The translations under genes and the position numbers were made by a program. Below the pieces are notes generated by a model. That model saw only the letters and a program-made list of their open reading frames with translations. It ran no database searches and was not told the origin of the DNA. Shown piece after piece: positions 1 through 7,092 of a DNA stretch of 14,114 bases. Source of the DNA: an uncultured Bacteroidota bacterium (GTDB taxonomy: Bacteria; Bacteroidota; Bacteroidia; UKL13-3); the NCBI GenBank assembly GCA_903888395.1, contig CAISTO010000277.1, forward strand, positions 1-14,114. The letters run 5' to 3'. Position 1 is the stretch's first letter, and the number at the start of each line of letters is the position of its first letter.

Positions 1-830
1 ACATCACTGGTAATTTCTACACCTCTGTTAATTGGTCCGGGATGCATTACTACAATTTCTTTATCCAATGAATCTAAGCGTTTTTTATCTAAACCATAAA
101 GCATGCTGTATTCACGCAGTGAAGGGAAATATTTAATATCTTGACGTTCTAATTGAATGCGCAACATATTGGCCACGTCACACCAATTAAGGGCTTTCAT
201 CAAGTCTGTTTCTACTTTTACACCAAGGCTTTCTATGTGCTTTGGAATTAAAGTGGTAGGTCCGCAAACCATTACTTCAGCGCCTAATTTTTTCAAACAA
301 ATGATATTTGAAATGGCCACCCGTGAATGTAAAATGTCACCAACAATTACCACTTTTTTACCATTTACATTTCCAAATTTTTCTCGTATTGAAAATGCAT
401 CAAGCAAAGCTTGCGTTGGATGTTCATGAGTTCCATCACCAGCATTTATAATATTAGCTTTTATGTGTTGTGACAAGAAAATAGCGGCTCCTGGTGCAGG
501 ATGACGCATTACAACCATGTCAACTTTCATGGCCAAAATATTATTTACGGTGTCAATTAATGTTTCGCCTTTTGAAACGGAAGAAGAGGATGCCGCAAAA
601 TTTACAGTATCAGCGCTCAATCTTTTTTGTGCCAATTCAAATGAAATTCTTGTGCGAGTTGAGTTTTCAAAAAAGATATTTGCAATGGTTACATCGCGCA
701 ATGAAGGAACTTTTTTAATGGGTCTATTGATAACAGTTTTAAAACCATCGGCTGTTTCAAATATCAATTCTATATCGTCAACGGTAATGTCTTTTATGCC
801 AAGTAAATGCTTTTGTGTAAATTGTTTCAT
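1..830 (-). CDS. pyrB: Aspartate carbamoyltransferase catalytic subunit, C-terminus cut by the window edge
   Basis: This enzyme joins carbamoyl phosphate and L-aspartate to N-carbamoyl-aspartate, the first committed step of cytosolic pyrimidine synthesis. Translating the minus strand from the ATG at 830 gives 276 codons without a stop. The carbamoyl-phosphate signature FFENSTRTR lies at residues 53-61, SKGETLIDT near 85-93, HPTQALLD from H137 (E. coli H134 equivalent), and HPGPINRGVEI just before the edge. The family is usually about 305-310 residues, so only about 30 C-terminal residues are missing. The start lies 4 bp beyond the pyrR stop, so the two genes form a translationally close operon with pyrR first. 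The trimeric catalytic chain is clear; whether a PyrI regulatory chain follows cannot be seen. The reading is intact, with no frameshift. Plus-strand open frames over this gene are shadows. Confidence 0.97.
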   Translation of the reverse strand, partial: MKQFTQKHLLGIKDITVDDIELIFETADGFKTVINRPIKKVPSLRDVTIANIFFENSTRTRISFELAQKRLSADTVNFAASSSSVSKGETLIDTVNNILAMKVDMVVMRHPAPGAAIFLSQHIKANIINAGDGTHEHPTQALLDAFSIREKFGNVNGKKVVIVGDILHSRVAISNIICLKKLGAEVMVCGPTTLIPKHIESLGVKVETDLMKALNWCDVANMLRIQLERQDIKYFPSLREYSMLYGLDKKRLDSLDKEIVVMHPGPINRGVEITSD

Positions 831-834
831 TTAA

Positions 835-1374
835 TTAATTACTTATTATGGATGCAACATCTGCCTTACTATTTTCTTTCCATTCCACTTTCACCTTGTC
901 GTTTGCCCTTGTATCTACTGTTATACCCGTGTAATCAGGTTGAATTGGTAAATGGCGGCTAAAACGCCTGTCAATTAAAACCATTAACTCTACTTTTTCT
1001 GGTCTTCCAAAATCAACTAAAGCATCTAAAGCTGAACGAATGCTGCGACCTGTATAAAGCACATCGTCAATTAAAACTACTTTTTTGCTTTCAACGGTAA
1101 AATTAATTTTCATGGCATTGGGAACTATTTGTTCTTTTCCACGTCTAAAATCATCTCTGTAAAATGAAATATCTAATTCGCCATAAAGTAATTTTTCGTT
1201 TTCAGTTATTTCAACCAAACGCTTTAAAATTCTTCTTGCAAAAAATGTTCCTCGAGGTTGAAGCCCAATAATGGCCGTGTTTTCAAATGACCCATGTTTT
1301 TCAATAAGCTCATAACAAAGCCTATCTATTACAATACTAAATTGTTTTTTTTCGAGTATAATTTTACTGTTCAT
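835..1374 (-). CDS. pyrR: Bifunctional pyrimidine operon regulator / uracil phosphoribosyltransferase PyrR
   Basis: PyrR is a phosphoribosyltransferase-fold protein which in Bacillus binds pyr mRNA in response to UMP and also converts uracil plus PRPP to UMP. The 179 residues match the family's usual length of about 180. The PRPP-binding loop VVLIDDVLYTGRS is at residues 99-111, with the acidic pair D103-D104. An upstream GLQPRGTFFARR segment (37-48) and YRDDFRR (72-78) are also typical. It sits directly upstream of pyrB with a 4-bp gap, the expected place for a regulator of that operon. The 92-bp leader before the ATG shows no Bacillus-type attenuator hairpin with a T-run, so RNA attenuation is not supported here. 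A perfect 12-bp palindrome lies 72-83 nt upstream of the start. The enzymatic role is well supported; the regulatory mechanism in this organism is inference. Confidence 0.95.
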   Translation of the reverse strand: MNSKIILEKKQFSIVIDRLCYELIEKHGSFENTAIIGLQPRGTFFARRILKRLVEITENEKLLYGELDISFYRDDFRRGKEQIVPNAMKINFTVESKKVVLIDDVLYTGRSIRSALDALVDFGRPEKVELMVLIDRRFSRHLPIQPDYTGITVDTRANDKVKVEWKENSKADVASIISN

Positions 1375-1445
1375 TGGTGTTTTCCAATTTCACTTATTTG
1401 TATTTTCAAACTACTTTTTAGTTTTTAAATGTAGCAGATTTTCTT

Positions 1446-1457
1446 TGCAAATTTGCA
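1446..1457. promoter_or_regulatory. 12-bp perfect palindrome upstream of pyrR
   Basis: TGCAAATTTGCA reads identically on both strands. It lies in the 92-bp gap between the end of ribF and the start of pyrR, 72 nt before the pyrR ATG. It could be a dimeric repressor or activator site for the pyr operon, but one copy of an AT-rich palindrome can also arise by chance. No clear TAnnTTTG promoter with a spaced TTG was found in this gap. Confidence 0.25.
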
Positions 1458-1466
1458 CAATTTATA

Positions 1467-2414
1467 TTAAATAATTGCAACTCCAATTTTATTCAGTATT
1501 GTTTGGGCATTTTGTTTGTCTAAATGCAATTGATTTTTTAAAGCATCTAAGCCATCAAATTTCTCTTCATTTCTAAGTTTACTAACAAATTCTATTTTTA
1601 AATTTTCAGTATAAATATCCTTTTCAAAATTAAAAATATTTACCTCAATGCTTCTTCCTTTATCCTTTATTGTGGGGTTATTACCAATATTTAACATGCC
1701 GCCAAAACGTGCTTTATTATACCAAACCCAAACTGCATAAACTCCATCTTGTGGTATTAGTTTATACGAATTTTCTACTTCAATATTGGCAGTTGGATAA
1801 CCAATTGTTCTTCCTAATTGCTTTCCTTTAATTACATTTCCTTCCAAACTATAACTATTTCCCAAGTATTTTTGAGCAGTTTGAATATCGTTATTTAACA
1901 GTGCTTGTCTAATTTTAGTTGAACTTACAGCTATATCATCTATATCTTGTTCTGGAATTTCCTCCACTTCAAATTCATAAAGTGATGCAGAGTTTTTTAA
2001 ATGCTCGAACGAACCTTCCCTGTTTTTTCCAAATCTATGGTCGTAACCAATGACTAAAGTATTGGTTTTAATTTTATTAACTAATATATTTCTAATAAAT
2101 TGTTCCGAACTTAAGCGTGAAAACTCTTTCGTAAATGGTAGAATAATTAAATGGTCAACACCTGCTTTTTCTAATAAATTTATTTTTTCATTTAAAGTAC
2201 TTAACAATTGTAAACCATGGTCAAGTGGCAAAAGCACTATTCTTGGATGTGGTTCAAATGTAATAATTACTGTTTCTCCGTTTTTAATAGAAGCAATTTG
2301 TTTTAAGCGTTCAATTATTTTTTTATGAGCCAAATGAACACCGTCAAAAGTGCCTTGACTAACAATGGCATTTTTTATTGTTGGAATTTCATCAATATTA
2401 TAATGTACTTTCAT
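1467..2414 (-). CDS. ribF: Bifunctional riboflavin kinase / FAD synthetase
   Basis: RibF phosphorylates riboflavin to FMN and then adenylylates FMN to FAD in the cytosol. The 315-residue length is typical. The N-terminal nucleotidyltransferase half has GTFDGVHLAH at residues 21-30, the HxGH-type motif of this superfamily, followed by ITFEPHP near 51-57, IGYDHRFGKNREG in the middle and SSTKIRQAL near 165-173. The C-terminal kinase half begins at about residue 190 with GKQLGRTIGYPTANIEV, then DGVYAVWV and GGMLNIGNNPT. One oddity is alanine (A29) where the adenylyltransferase motif usually has glycine (GVHxGH). The gene follows trpS by 36 bp on the same strand, so it may be read from the trpS transcript, and it precedes pyrR by 92 bp. 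Confidence 0.96.
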   Translation of the reverse strand: MKVHYNIDEIPTIKNAIVSQGTFDGVHLAHKKIIERLKQIASIKNGETVIITFEPHPRIVLLPLDHGLQLLSTLNEKINLLEKAGVDHLIILPFTKEFSRLSSEQFIRNILVNKIKTNTLVIGYDHRFGKNREGSFEHLKNSASLYEFEVEEIPEQDIDDIAVSSTKIRQALLNNDIQTAQKYLGNSYSLEGNVIKGKQLGRTIGYPTANIEVENSYKLIPQDGVYAVWVWYNKARFGGMLNIGNNPTIKDKGRSIEVNIFNFEKDIYTENLKIEFVSKLRNEEKFDGLDALKNQLHLDKQNAQTILNKIGVAII

Positions 2415-2450
2415 ACTAAGATAAATGTTTTTAAATAATTAAAATTTATC

Positions 2451-3455
2451 CTAATAAAATTTTGTAAAACCGATCATTTCTCTTGCGGTAGCAATGGTTT
2501 TGCTTGCACTGTCTCTGGCTTTTTCAGCACCCATTTTTGCTATTTTTCCTAGCATTTCATCATTGCCACTTATTTCATCTATTTTTTGTTTAATTGGAGA
2601 AATAAATAATGACATGTCATCGGCAAGTTGTTTTTTTAAATCGCCATAACGAATGCTACAATCTGCAAATGTTGTTTTATAATGGCTGATTACTTCTTGA
2701 TTTGAAACCAATGCCATTAGATCAAATAAATTTTGAACGGCTTGGCTAGGAGTGGAGTTTGGTTCCGTTGGAGAAACATCACTCACCGCTTTCATTATTT
2801 TTTTTCTAACAGTTGCATCGTCATCATTTAAATTGATTACGGTATTATCGCCATCACTTTTACTCATTTTTCCGCCACCTTGCAAACCTGGAACTTTTAC
2901 TAATTGATTGCCATAATTAAAAGCTTGTGGTTCAGGAAACAACTCATTATTATATATTCTATTGAACCTGTTTCCAAAAGTTCTAGCCATTTCTAAATGT
3001 TGTTCTTGGTCTTTACCTACTGGTACTTTCAGCGCTTTATGAATTAAAATATCGGCAGCCATTAAAACTGGATAGGTTAATAAACCCGCATTGATATTAT
3101 TAGGATGTGATTTTGCTTTTTCTTTAAATGAAGTTACTCTTTCTAATTCACCTTTATAAGCATGCATATTTAATAATAAATATAATTCTGCTATTTCGGG
3201 TAAATCACTTTGAATATATATAGTACAGGCTTCGGGATCAATACCACACGCTATGTATTCAGCTAAAACTTGCTTTACATTTTGATGTAAATCCTTAGGA
3301 TTAGGATGTGTTGTTAAGGAATGAAAATCGGCTATAAAAAAATAACAGTTATATTCATGCTGCATTTTTATAAAATTTTTTACAGCACCCATGTAATTTC
3401 CTAAATGTAAATTTCCTGTTGGTCTTATTCCGCTAACTACTATTTCTTTATTCAT
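2451..3455 (-). CDS. trpS: Tryptophanyl-tRNA synthetase
   Basis: TrpS charges tRNA-Trp with tryptophan using ATP; it is a class Ic cytosolic aminoacyl-tRNA synthetase acting as a dimer. The 334 residues match the bacterial family. The HIGH-type motif appears as PTGNLHLGNYMGA from residue 12, and the second ATP signature as KMSKS at 196-200, preceded by a glycine-rich GGG. The segment LLTYPVLMAADILIHKA, followed by VPVGKDQEQHLEMAR, is characteristic of TrpS and excludes TyrS. The start at 3455 places the catalytic motif close to the N-terminus, as expected. The gene is divergent from the M36 peptidase (117 bp between the two ATGs). No strong TAnnTTTG promoter is visible on this strand, only a one-base-shorter TAGTTTG 43 nt upstream. 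Confidence 0.98.
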   Translation of the reverse strand: MNKEIVVSGIRPTGNLHLGNYMGAVKNFIKMQHEYNCYFFIADFHSLTTHPNPKDLHQNVKQVLAEYIACGIDPEACTIYIQSDLPEIAELYLLLNMHAYKGELERVTSFKEKAKSHPNNINAGLLTYPVLMAADILIHKALKVPVGKDQEQHLEMARTFGNRFNRIYNNELFPEPQAFNYGNQLVKVPGLQGGGKMSKSDGDNTVINLNDDDATVRKKIMKAVSDVSPTEPNSTPSQAVQNLFDLMALVSNQEVISHYKTTFADCSIRYGDLKKQLADDMSLFISPIKQKIDEISGNDEMLGKIAKMGAEKARDSASKTIATAREMIGFTKFY

Positions 3456-3525
3456 TTTATTTTTAAAATATTGGTTGCAAAATAACTTTTAAATACACAA
3501 ACTACAATCGTATTTATGTAAGGCA

Positions 3526-3554
3526 TTGTTTTTTAAAAACTTATTATATATTTG
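3526..3554 (+). promoter_or_regulatory. Bacteroidota-type promoter of the M36 peptidase gene
   Basis: A TTG (-33 element, 3526-3528) is followed after exactly 18 nt by TATATTTG (3547-3554), a perfect match to the phylum's TAnnTTTG -7 element. The predicted transcript begins near 3557-3561, leaving a leader of only about 12-16 nt before the ATG at 3573. No Shine-Dalgarno sequence is evident. An in-frame TTG at 3552 lies inside the -7 element and so cannot be the translation start. Confidence 0.6.
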
Positions 3555-3572
3555 ATAATAATTAAAAACCAA

Positions 3573-6128
3573 ATGAAGAAAATTTATACTGCTTTTTTGC
3601 TTTCTATAAGCGCAATTTCTTATGCACAGAACACTCATATTGAGGTAGTTCAGCAACTTAATAAAAATGGATTTCCTAACTTAACTGAATCTGAAGTAAT
3701 TGTTAATAGTTCATCTTTAGATAAAAAAACTGGCATTACACATATTTATTTTAAACAAGTAGTAAATGGAAATGAGGTTTTTAATAGTCAAAGTAGCATT
3801 CACATTGACAAAAACGGGAATGTTGTTTCTAAAAATATTGCTTTAAAAAGTAATATTGTAATAGGGAATACTATAAAAATAGATGCGGCCACTGCATTGA
3901 ATATTGCTTTATCAGAAGCAAAAATTGTAAAAAATGTGTTAAATAAATCTGCTTTAGTAAGCAATGCTAATTTTAAAATAGTTGATAAAAATGTTTCAAG
4001 TGAAGCAATAAATGGTAAACCTGTTTTTTATGAAAAAAACAATCAATTGTTTGCAGCATGGGAAATAGAAGTATTAAATGATGTAACCAATGATTGGTTA
4101 AATTTAATTATAGATGCGCAAGATGGTTCTATCATTGATAAGAATAATTATACAACCAAATGTAATGTTGAAAACATGACAGCCTCAAATTTTAATAAAC
4201 CTTATTATTTTGAATTTGAAGATAACAATTCTCTAGGTAAAACTAGTCCAACAGGATCTTATAATGTATATCCTATTCCTATGGAAAGTCCAGCAAGAGG
4301 GAACAGACAATTGATCTCTGACGTCAATGATGTCAATGCTTCGCCTTACGGTTGGCATGATACAAATGCAGTTGATGGCGCAGAATTTACAATAACACGT
4401 GGTAATAATGTTTGGGCCAAAGAAGATACCTTAGGTTCTAACGGAACAACTGGTTTTTCGCCAAATGGTGGAACTGATTTAATTTTTGATTTTCCTTATG
4501 GTTTAGATGCCGGTCCTCGTCCTAATTTAAGTGCTGCAATTACTAATTTATATTTTTGGAATAATACCTTGCACGATGTTTTTCATAATTATGGTTTTGA
4601 TGAAGAAAGTGGTAATTTTCAACAAAAAAACTATACAGGTTTAGGACTTGGAAACGATTATGTAAATGCCGATGCTCAAGATGGTAGTGGAACTGATAAT
4701 GCAAATTTTGCAACACCTGTGGATGGAACTAATTCTAGAATGCAAATGTATTTGTGGGGTGTTCCAACTGCTACTGTTTCTAATATTTTACAAGTAAACT
4801 CACCTTCGCCAATTGCCAATAAATACGGTGGAATTTTGGCAACTTTTAGTCCTAAATTAAGTTTAGTTCCTATTACTGCTAATATGGTTTTGGTAAAAGA
4901 TGGAACTACAAATCCAACTTTGGGATGTTCTACATTAGTAAATAGTGCTGCAATAGCAGGTAAAATAGCTTTAATTACAAGAGGTACTTGTAATTATGCT
5001 ACCAAAATATTAAATGCTCAAAATGCAGGTGCAATTGCTGCTGTTATCATTAATAGTTCAGCTACTGGTGTATTTGCCATGACTGGTTCTTCTGCTGGTA
5101 TAACAATTCCCTCGTTAATGATTGCAAAAGCTGATGGTGATAAATTCAAATTAGATACCATTGGTTTAAATGTCAGTTTGTTTGATTCAAGTGTTGCATC
5201 TACCAAAAGAATTTATGACAGTGATTTTGACAATGGAGTAATAGCTCATGAATATGGACACGGAATTTCTACTCGTTTAACTGGTGGTGCTGGAAATTCA
5301 TCGTGTTTAACTAATCAAGAACAAGCTGGTGAAGGTTGGAGTGATTTTTTTGCATTAGCATTAACTTCAAAACCATACGAAACTACTTTAACCGGACGCG
5401 GAATGGGAACACATTTAATAGCTCAAGATACATCTGGAGTTGGAATTCGTCCTTATAAATATGCAAGAAATATGACTACTAATCCTGTTACTTATGAAAG
5501 TATAAAAACACTAACTGTTCCTCATGGTGTTGGATTTGTTTGGTGTAGTGCTTTATACGATATTTATTTAGACATGATAGATAAATATGGTTTTGATGAA
5601 AATATGTACACAGGAACAGGTGGTAATAATAAAACACTTCAATTAGTTGTGGAAGGTTTAAAATTACAACCTTGTAATCCTGGTTTTATGGATGCTAGAA
5701 ATGCAGTAATTTTAGCTGATTCAATTTTAAATGGTGGTGCAAATAAATTATTATTATGGAAAGCATTTGGAAGAAGAGGAATGGGTGATGATGCAACTCA
5801 GGGTTTAGCATCTTCTCGCTCAGATGGTAAAAATGGATTTAAATTACCCGCGGAATTAACTATTTCAATCAATGATATTTTAAGTCAACAAGCAATTGAA
5901 ATTTTTCCAAATCCTAGTAAAGGTAAATTCAGTATAAATGCAAGTTATAACTTACAAAATGTAGAATTTAATTTAGTAGATATAAGTGGAAAAAAATTAT
6001 CAATTTTAGCTAAAACTATCAATGAAAATGCGGCTGAGTTTGATGCTTCTAATTTAAATGCAGGTATTTATTTCTTGAATATTAAATCAGATAATGGAAG
6101 CATTACTAAGAAAATTATTATAGAATAA
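3573..6128 (+). CDS. Secreted T9SS-dependent M36 (fungalysin-like) metallopeptidase with inserted PA domain
   Basis: This is a zinc endopeptidase predicted to be exported by Sec and then by the type IX system to the surface or medium. Of 851 residues, 1-18 form a signal peptide (cleavage SYA/QNT). An FTP-like prodomain (about 20-95) and a PepSY-like segment (about 145-195) follow; in this family they act as inhibitor/chaperone and are removed. The catalytic region starts near 305, with NTLHDVFHNYGFDEESGNF near 331. Zinc ligands are H559 and H563 in HEYGHG and E587 in GEGWSDFF, with E560 as catalytic base. A protease-associated domain (about 445-530, with C452 and C473) is inserted before the active site, as in other Bacteroidota M36 enzymes. 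The tail, from IEIFPNPSKGKF near 775, is a type A T9SS sorting domain. The start is chosen for its signal peptide and promoter position. Substrate unknown. Confidence 0.95.
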   Translation: MKKIYTAFLLSISAISYAQNTHIEVVQQLNKNGFPNLTESEVIVNSSSLDKKTGITHIYFKQVVNGNEVFNSQSSIHIDKNGNVVSKNIALKSNIVIGNTIKIDAATALNIALSEAKIVKNVLNKSALVSNANFKIVDKNVSSEAINGKPVFYEKNNQLFAAWEIEVLNDVTNDWLNLIIDAQDGSIIDKNNYTTKCNVENMTASNFNKPYYFEFEDNNSLGKTSPTGSYNVYPIPMESPARGNRQLISDVNDVNASPYGWHDTNAVDGAEFTITRGNNVWAKEDTLGSNGTTGFSPNGGTDLIFDFPYGLDAGPRPNLSAAITNLYFWNNTLHDVFHNYGFDEESGNFQQKNYTGLGLGNDYVNADAQDGSGTDNANFATPVDGTNSRMQMYLWGVPTATVSNILQVNSPSPIANKYGGILATFSPKLSLVPITANMVLVKDGTTNPTLGCSTLVNSAAIAGKIALITRGTCNYATKILNAQNAGAIAAVIINSSATGVFAMTGSSAGITIPSLMIAKADGDKFKLDTIGLNVSLFDSSVASTKRIYDSDFDNGVIAHEYGHGISTRLTGGAGNSSCLTNQEQAGEGWSDFFALALTSKPYETTLTGRGMGTHLIAQDTSGVGIRPYKYARNMTTNPVTYESIKTLTVPHGVGFVWCSALYDIYLDMIDKYGFDENMYTGTGGNNKTLQLVVEGLKLQPCNPGFMDARNAVILADSILNGGANKLLLWKAFGRRGMGDDATQGLASSRSDGKNGFKLPAELTISINDILSQQAIEIFPNPSKGKFSINASYNLQNVEFNLVDISGKKLSILAKTINENAAEFDASNLNAGIYFLNIKSDNGSITKKIIIE

Positions 6129-6148
6129 TCTTATAATAAATTAGAAAT

Positions 6149-6184
6149 AAAAAAATCCGTTTACATTGTAAACGGATTTTTTTT
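6149..6184. terminator. Bidirectional intrinsic terminator between the M36 peptidase and yajQ
   Basis: The stem arms TCCGTTTA (6156-6163) and TAAACGGA (6169-6176) enclose a 5-nt loop. Seven A precede (6149-6155) and eight T follow (6177-6184), so either strand gives a GC-containing hairpin plus U-tract. It lies 20 nt after the peptidase stop and also downstream of the convergent yajQ. Confidence 0.9.
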
Positions 6185-6213
6185 AGTTAATAAATCAATA
6201 CTCATTTCAATTA

Positions 6214-6238
6214 CAACATTTAACATTCAACATTCAAT
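6214..6238. repeat. Short heptamer repeat, unit YAACATT
   Basis: Three consecutive 7-mers, CAACATT, TAACATT and CAACATT (6214-6234), are followed by a partial CAAT that abuts the palindrome at 6238. It lies between the terminator and the 3' end of yajQ. No coding or RNA function is visible. It resembles in period, but not in sequence, the longer heptamer array near the right end. Confidence 0.6.
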
Positions 6239-6253
6239 CCCGATGCATCGGGA
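6238..6253. repeat. 16-bp palindrome, copy 1
   Basis: TCCCGATGCATCGGGA is a perfect palindrome lying 9 bp beyond the yajQ stop. An identical copy lies at 13826-13841. Both are intergenic and GC-rich against AT-rich surroundings, which suggests a dispersed REP-like element or a protein-binding site rather than chance. It could also form a hairpin at the end of the yajQ mRNA, but it has no loop and no adjacent T-run on that strand. Confidence 0.75.
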
Positions 6254-6262
6254 CAAAATTCC

Positions 6263-6754
6263 TTAACTTCTCATGTTATCAAATTGAAGTGGAACGTCAA
6301 AATCATGACCCCTAACGGCCGACATGGTATTTTGTAAATCATCTATTTGCTTAGCTGTTACTCTAATCTGATCATCCATAATACTGGCTTGAACTTTTAG
6401 TTTTGTATCCTTAATAAACGAAACAACTTTTTTAGCAGTTTCCTTATCCAGTCCTTCTTTTATTGGTAAATCTTGCAAAACTAATTTTCCACTTGAGCGA
6501 AACTCTTTGCTTAAATCCAAACTTCTTACATCTAGCTGTTGTTTACTAAATTTACTTAAAATAATGTCAATAATGCTGCTTAAAGCCATGTCTTGATTGG
6601 CAGAAATTTTTACAATTTTCCCTTTTTTATCCAATTCAATGGAGCATTCGGCATCTTTTAAATCATACCTATTTACCAATTCTTTTTCAGCAGTATTGAT
6701 TGCATTATCTATTTTTTGTAAATCAATTTTTGATACAATATCGAAGCTCGCCAT
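6263..6754 (-). CDS. yajQ: YajQ family nucleotide-binding protein
   Basis: The 163 residues match the UPF0234/YajQ family, small cytosolic proteins with two ferredoxin-like domains. Members have been reported to bind cyclic di-GMP in Xanthomonas and nucleic acids or GTP elsewhere; the role in Bacteroidota is not settled. Recognisable family features are the N-terminal MASFDIVSKIDLQKIDNAIN, NRYDLKDAE near 29-37, the central IKEGLDKETAKKVV, and the C-terminal IRVTAKQIDDLQ and VRGHDFDVPLQFDN. Length and start agree with the family's near-invariant opening (M-x-SFDIVS). It is transcribed alone: it converges on the M36 peptidase across a shared terminator and diverges from the 1362-residue surface protein. 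The ligand here is not shown by sequence. Confidence 0.95.
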   Translation of the reverse strand: MASFDIVSKIDLQKIDNAINTAEKELVNRYDLKDAECSIELDKKGKIVKISANQDMALSSIIDIILSKFSKQQLDVRSLDLSKEFRSSGKLVLQDLPIKEGLDKETAKKVVSFIKDTKLKVQASIMDDQIRVTAKQIDDLQNTMSAVRGHDFDVPLQFDNMRS

Positions 6755-6977
6755 ATTTTTAAGTTTTTAATGTTATTTGGTGTTGCAAGATGGTATTTTT
6801 GATAAAATAAAAACAAATTTTTTTTAAATAAAATATAACCATTGAATATGGAATTTCACTTTCATGAAAAATTAGTTGCATTAATAATTTATCAATTGAT
6901 TTTCAGTTTCATGTAATTTAATTATTAAAACTACCAACCCAATTATAAATTTAACGTATAACCACGCAATACAATGA

Positions 6978-6985
6978 TAGTTTTG
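6978..6985 (+). promoter_or_regulatory. Candidate -7 promoter element of the large secreted protein
   Basis: TAGTTTTG matches TAnnTTTG exactly and would start a transcript near 6990, giving a leader of about 100 nt. No TTG lies 17-20 nt upstream, so the -33 element is absent or degenerate and the assignment is tentative. Confidence 0.35.
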
Positions 6986-7007
6986 TAAAATAAATGGAAT
7001 CTAACAA

Positions 7008-7037
7008 GTAAAATTCAATAAATATTTTGAATTTTGC
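7008..7037 (+). other. AT-rich hairpin in the leader of the large secreted protein
   Basis: AAAATTCAA (7010-7018) and TTGAATTTT (7027-7035) pair as a 9-bp stem around an 8-nt loop, extendable by a T-G and a G-C pair. It lies 56 nt before the ATG at 7093. Being nearly all A-T it is weak, and there is no T-run making it a terminator. A role in mRNA stability or translation is speculative. Confidence 0.3.
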
Positions 7038-7092
7038 TTTAAAAATTTAAATTTGAAAATCTAAACAGCAATAAAATAAATAAACAATAAAT

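Larger units (their letters stand above)
6755..7092. other. 338-bp AT-rich divergent intergenic region
   Basis: This region separates yajQ (minus) from the large secreted protein (plus). It contains no open frame of note, no tRNA-like structure and no Shine-Dalgarno sequence. On the plus strand it holds two TAnnTTTG matches: TAGTTTTG at 6978-6985 and TATTTTTG at 6794-6801. The first is the better placed for the downstream gene. An AT-rich hairpin sits at 7008-7037. The last 40 bases before the ATG are almost purely A and T, as is common for start regions in this phylum. Confidence 0.6.

Noticed and set aside
157..834. Plus-strand open frames opposite the pyrB fragment
   Set aside because: The minus strand encodes an unmistakable PyrB through the whole stretch; the plus-strand peptides have no domain-like features.
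3552..3572. TTG-initiated upstream extension of the M36 peptidase
   Set aside because: The TTG lies inside the -7 promoter element, and the ATG at 3573 begins a textbook signal peptide.
6238..6253. Palindrome copy 1 as the yajQ terminator
   Set aside because: It has no loop and no T-run on the minus strand; the hairpin with A/T-runs at 6149-6184 serves both convergent genes.
6794..6801. TATTTTTG as the promoter of the 1362-residue protein
   Set aside because: It lies nearly 300 nt upstream and no TTG is correctly spaced; the match at 6978 is better placed, and such matches are common in AT-rich DNA.
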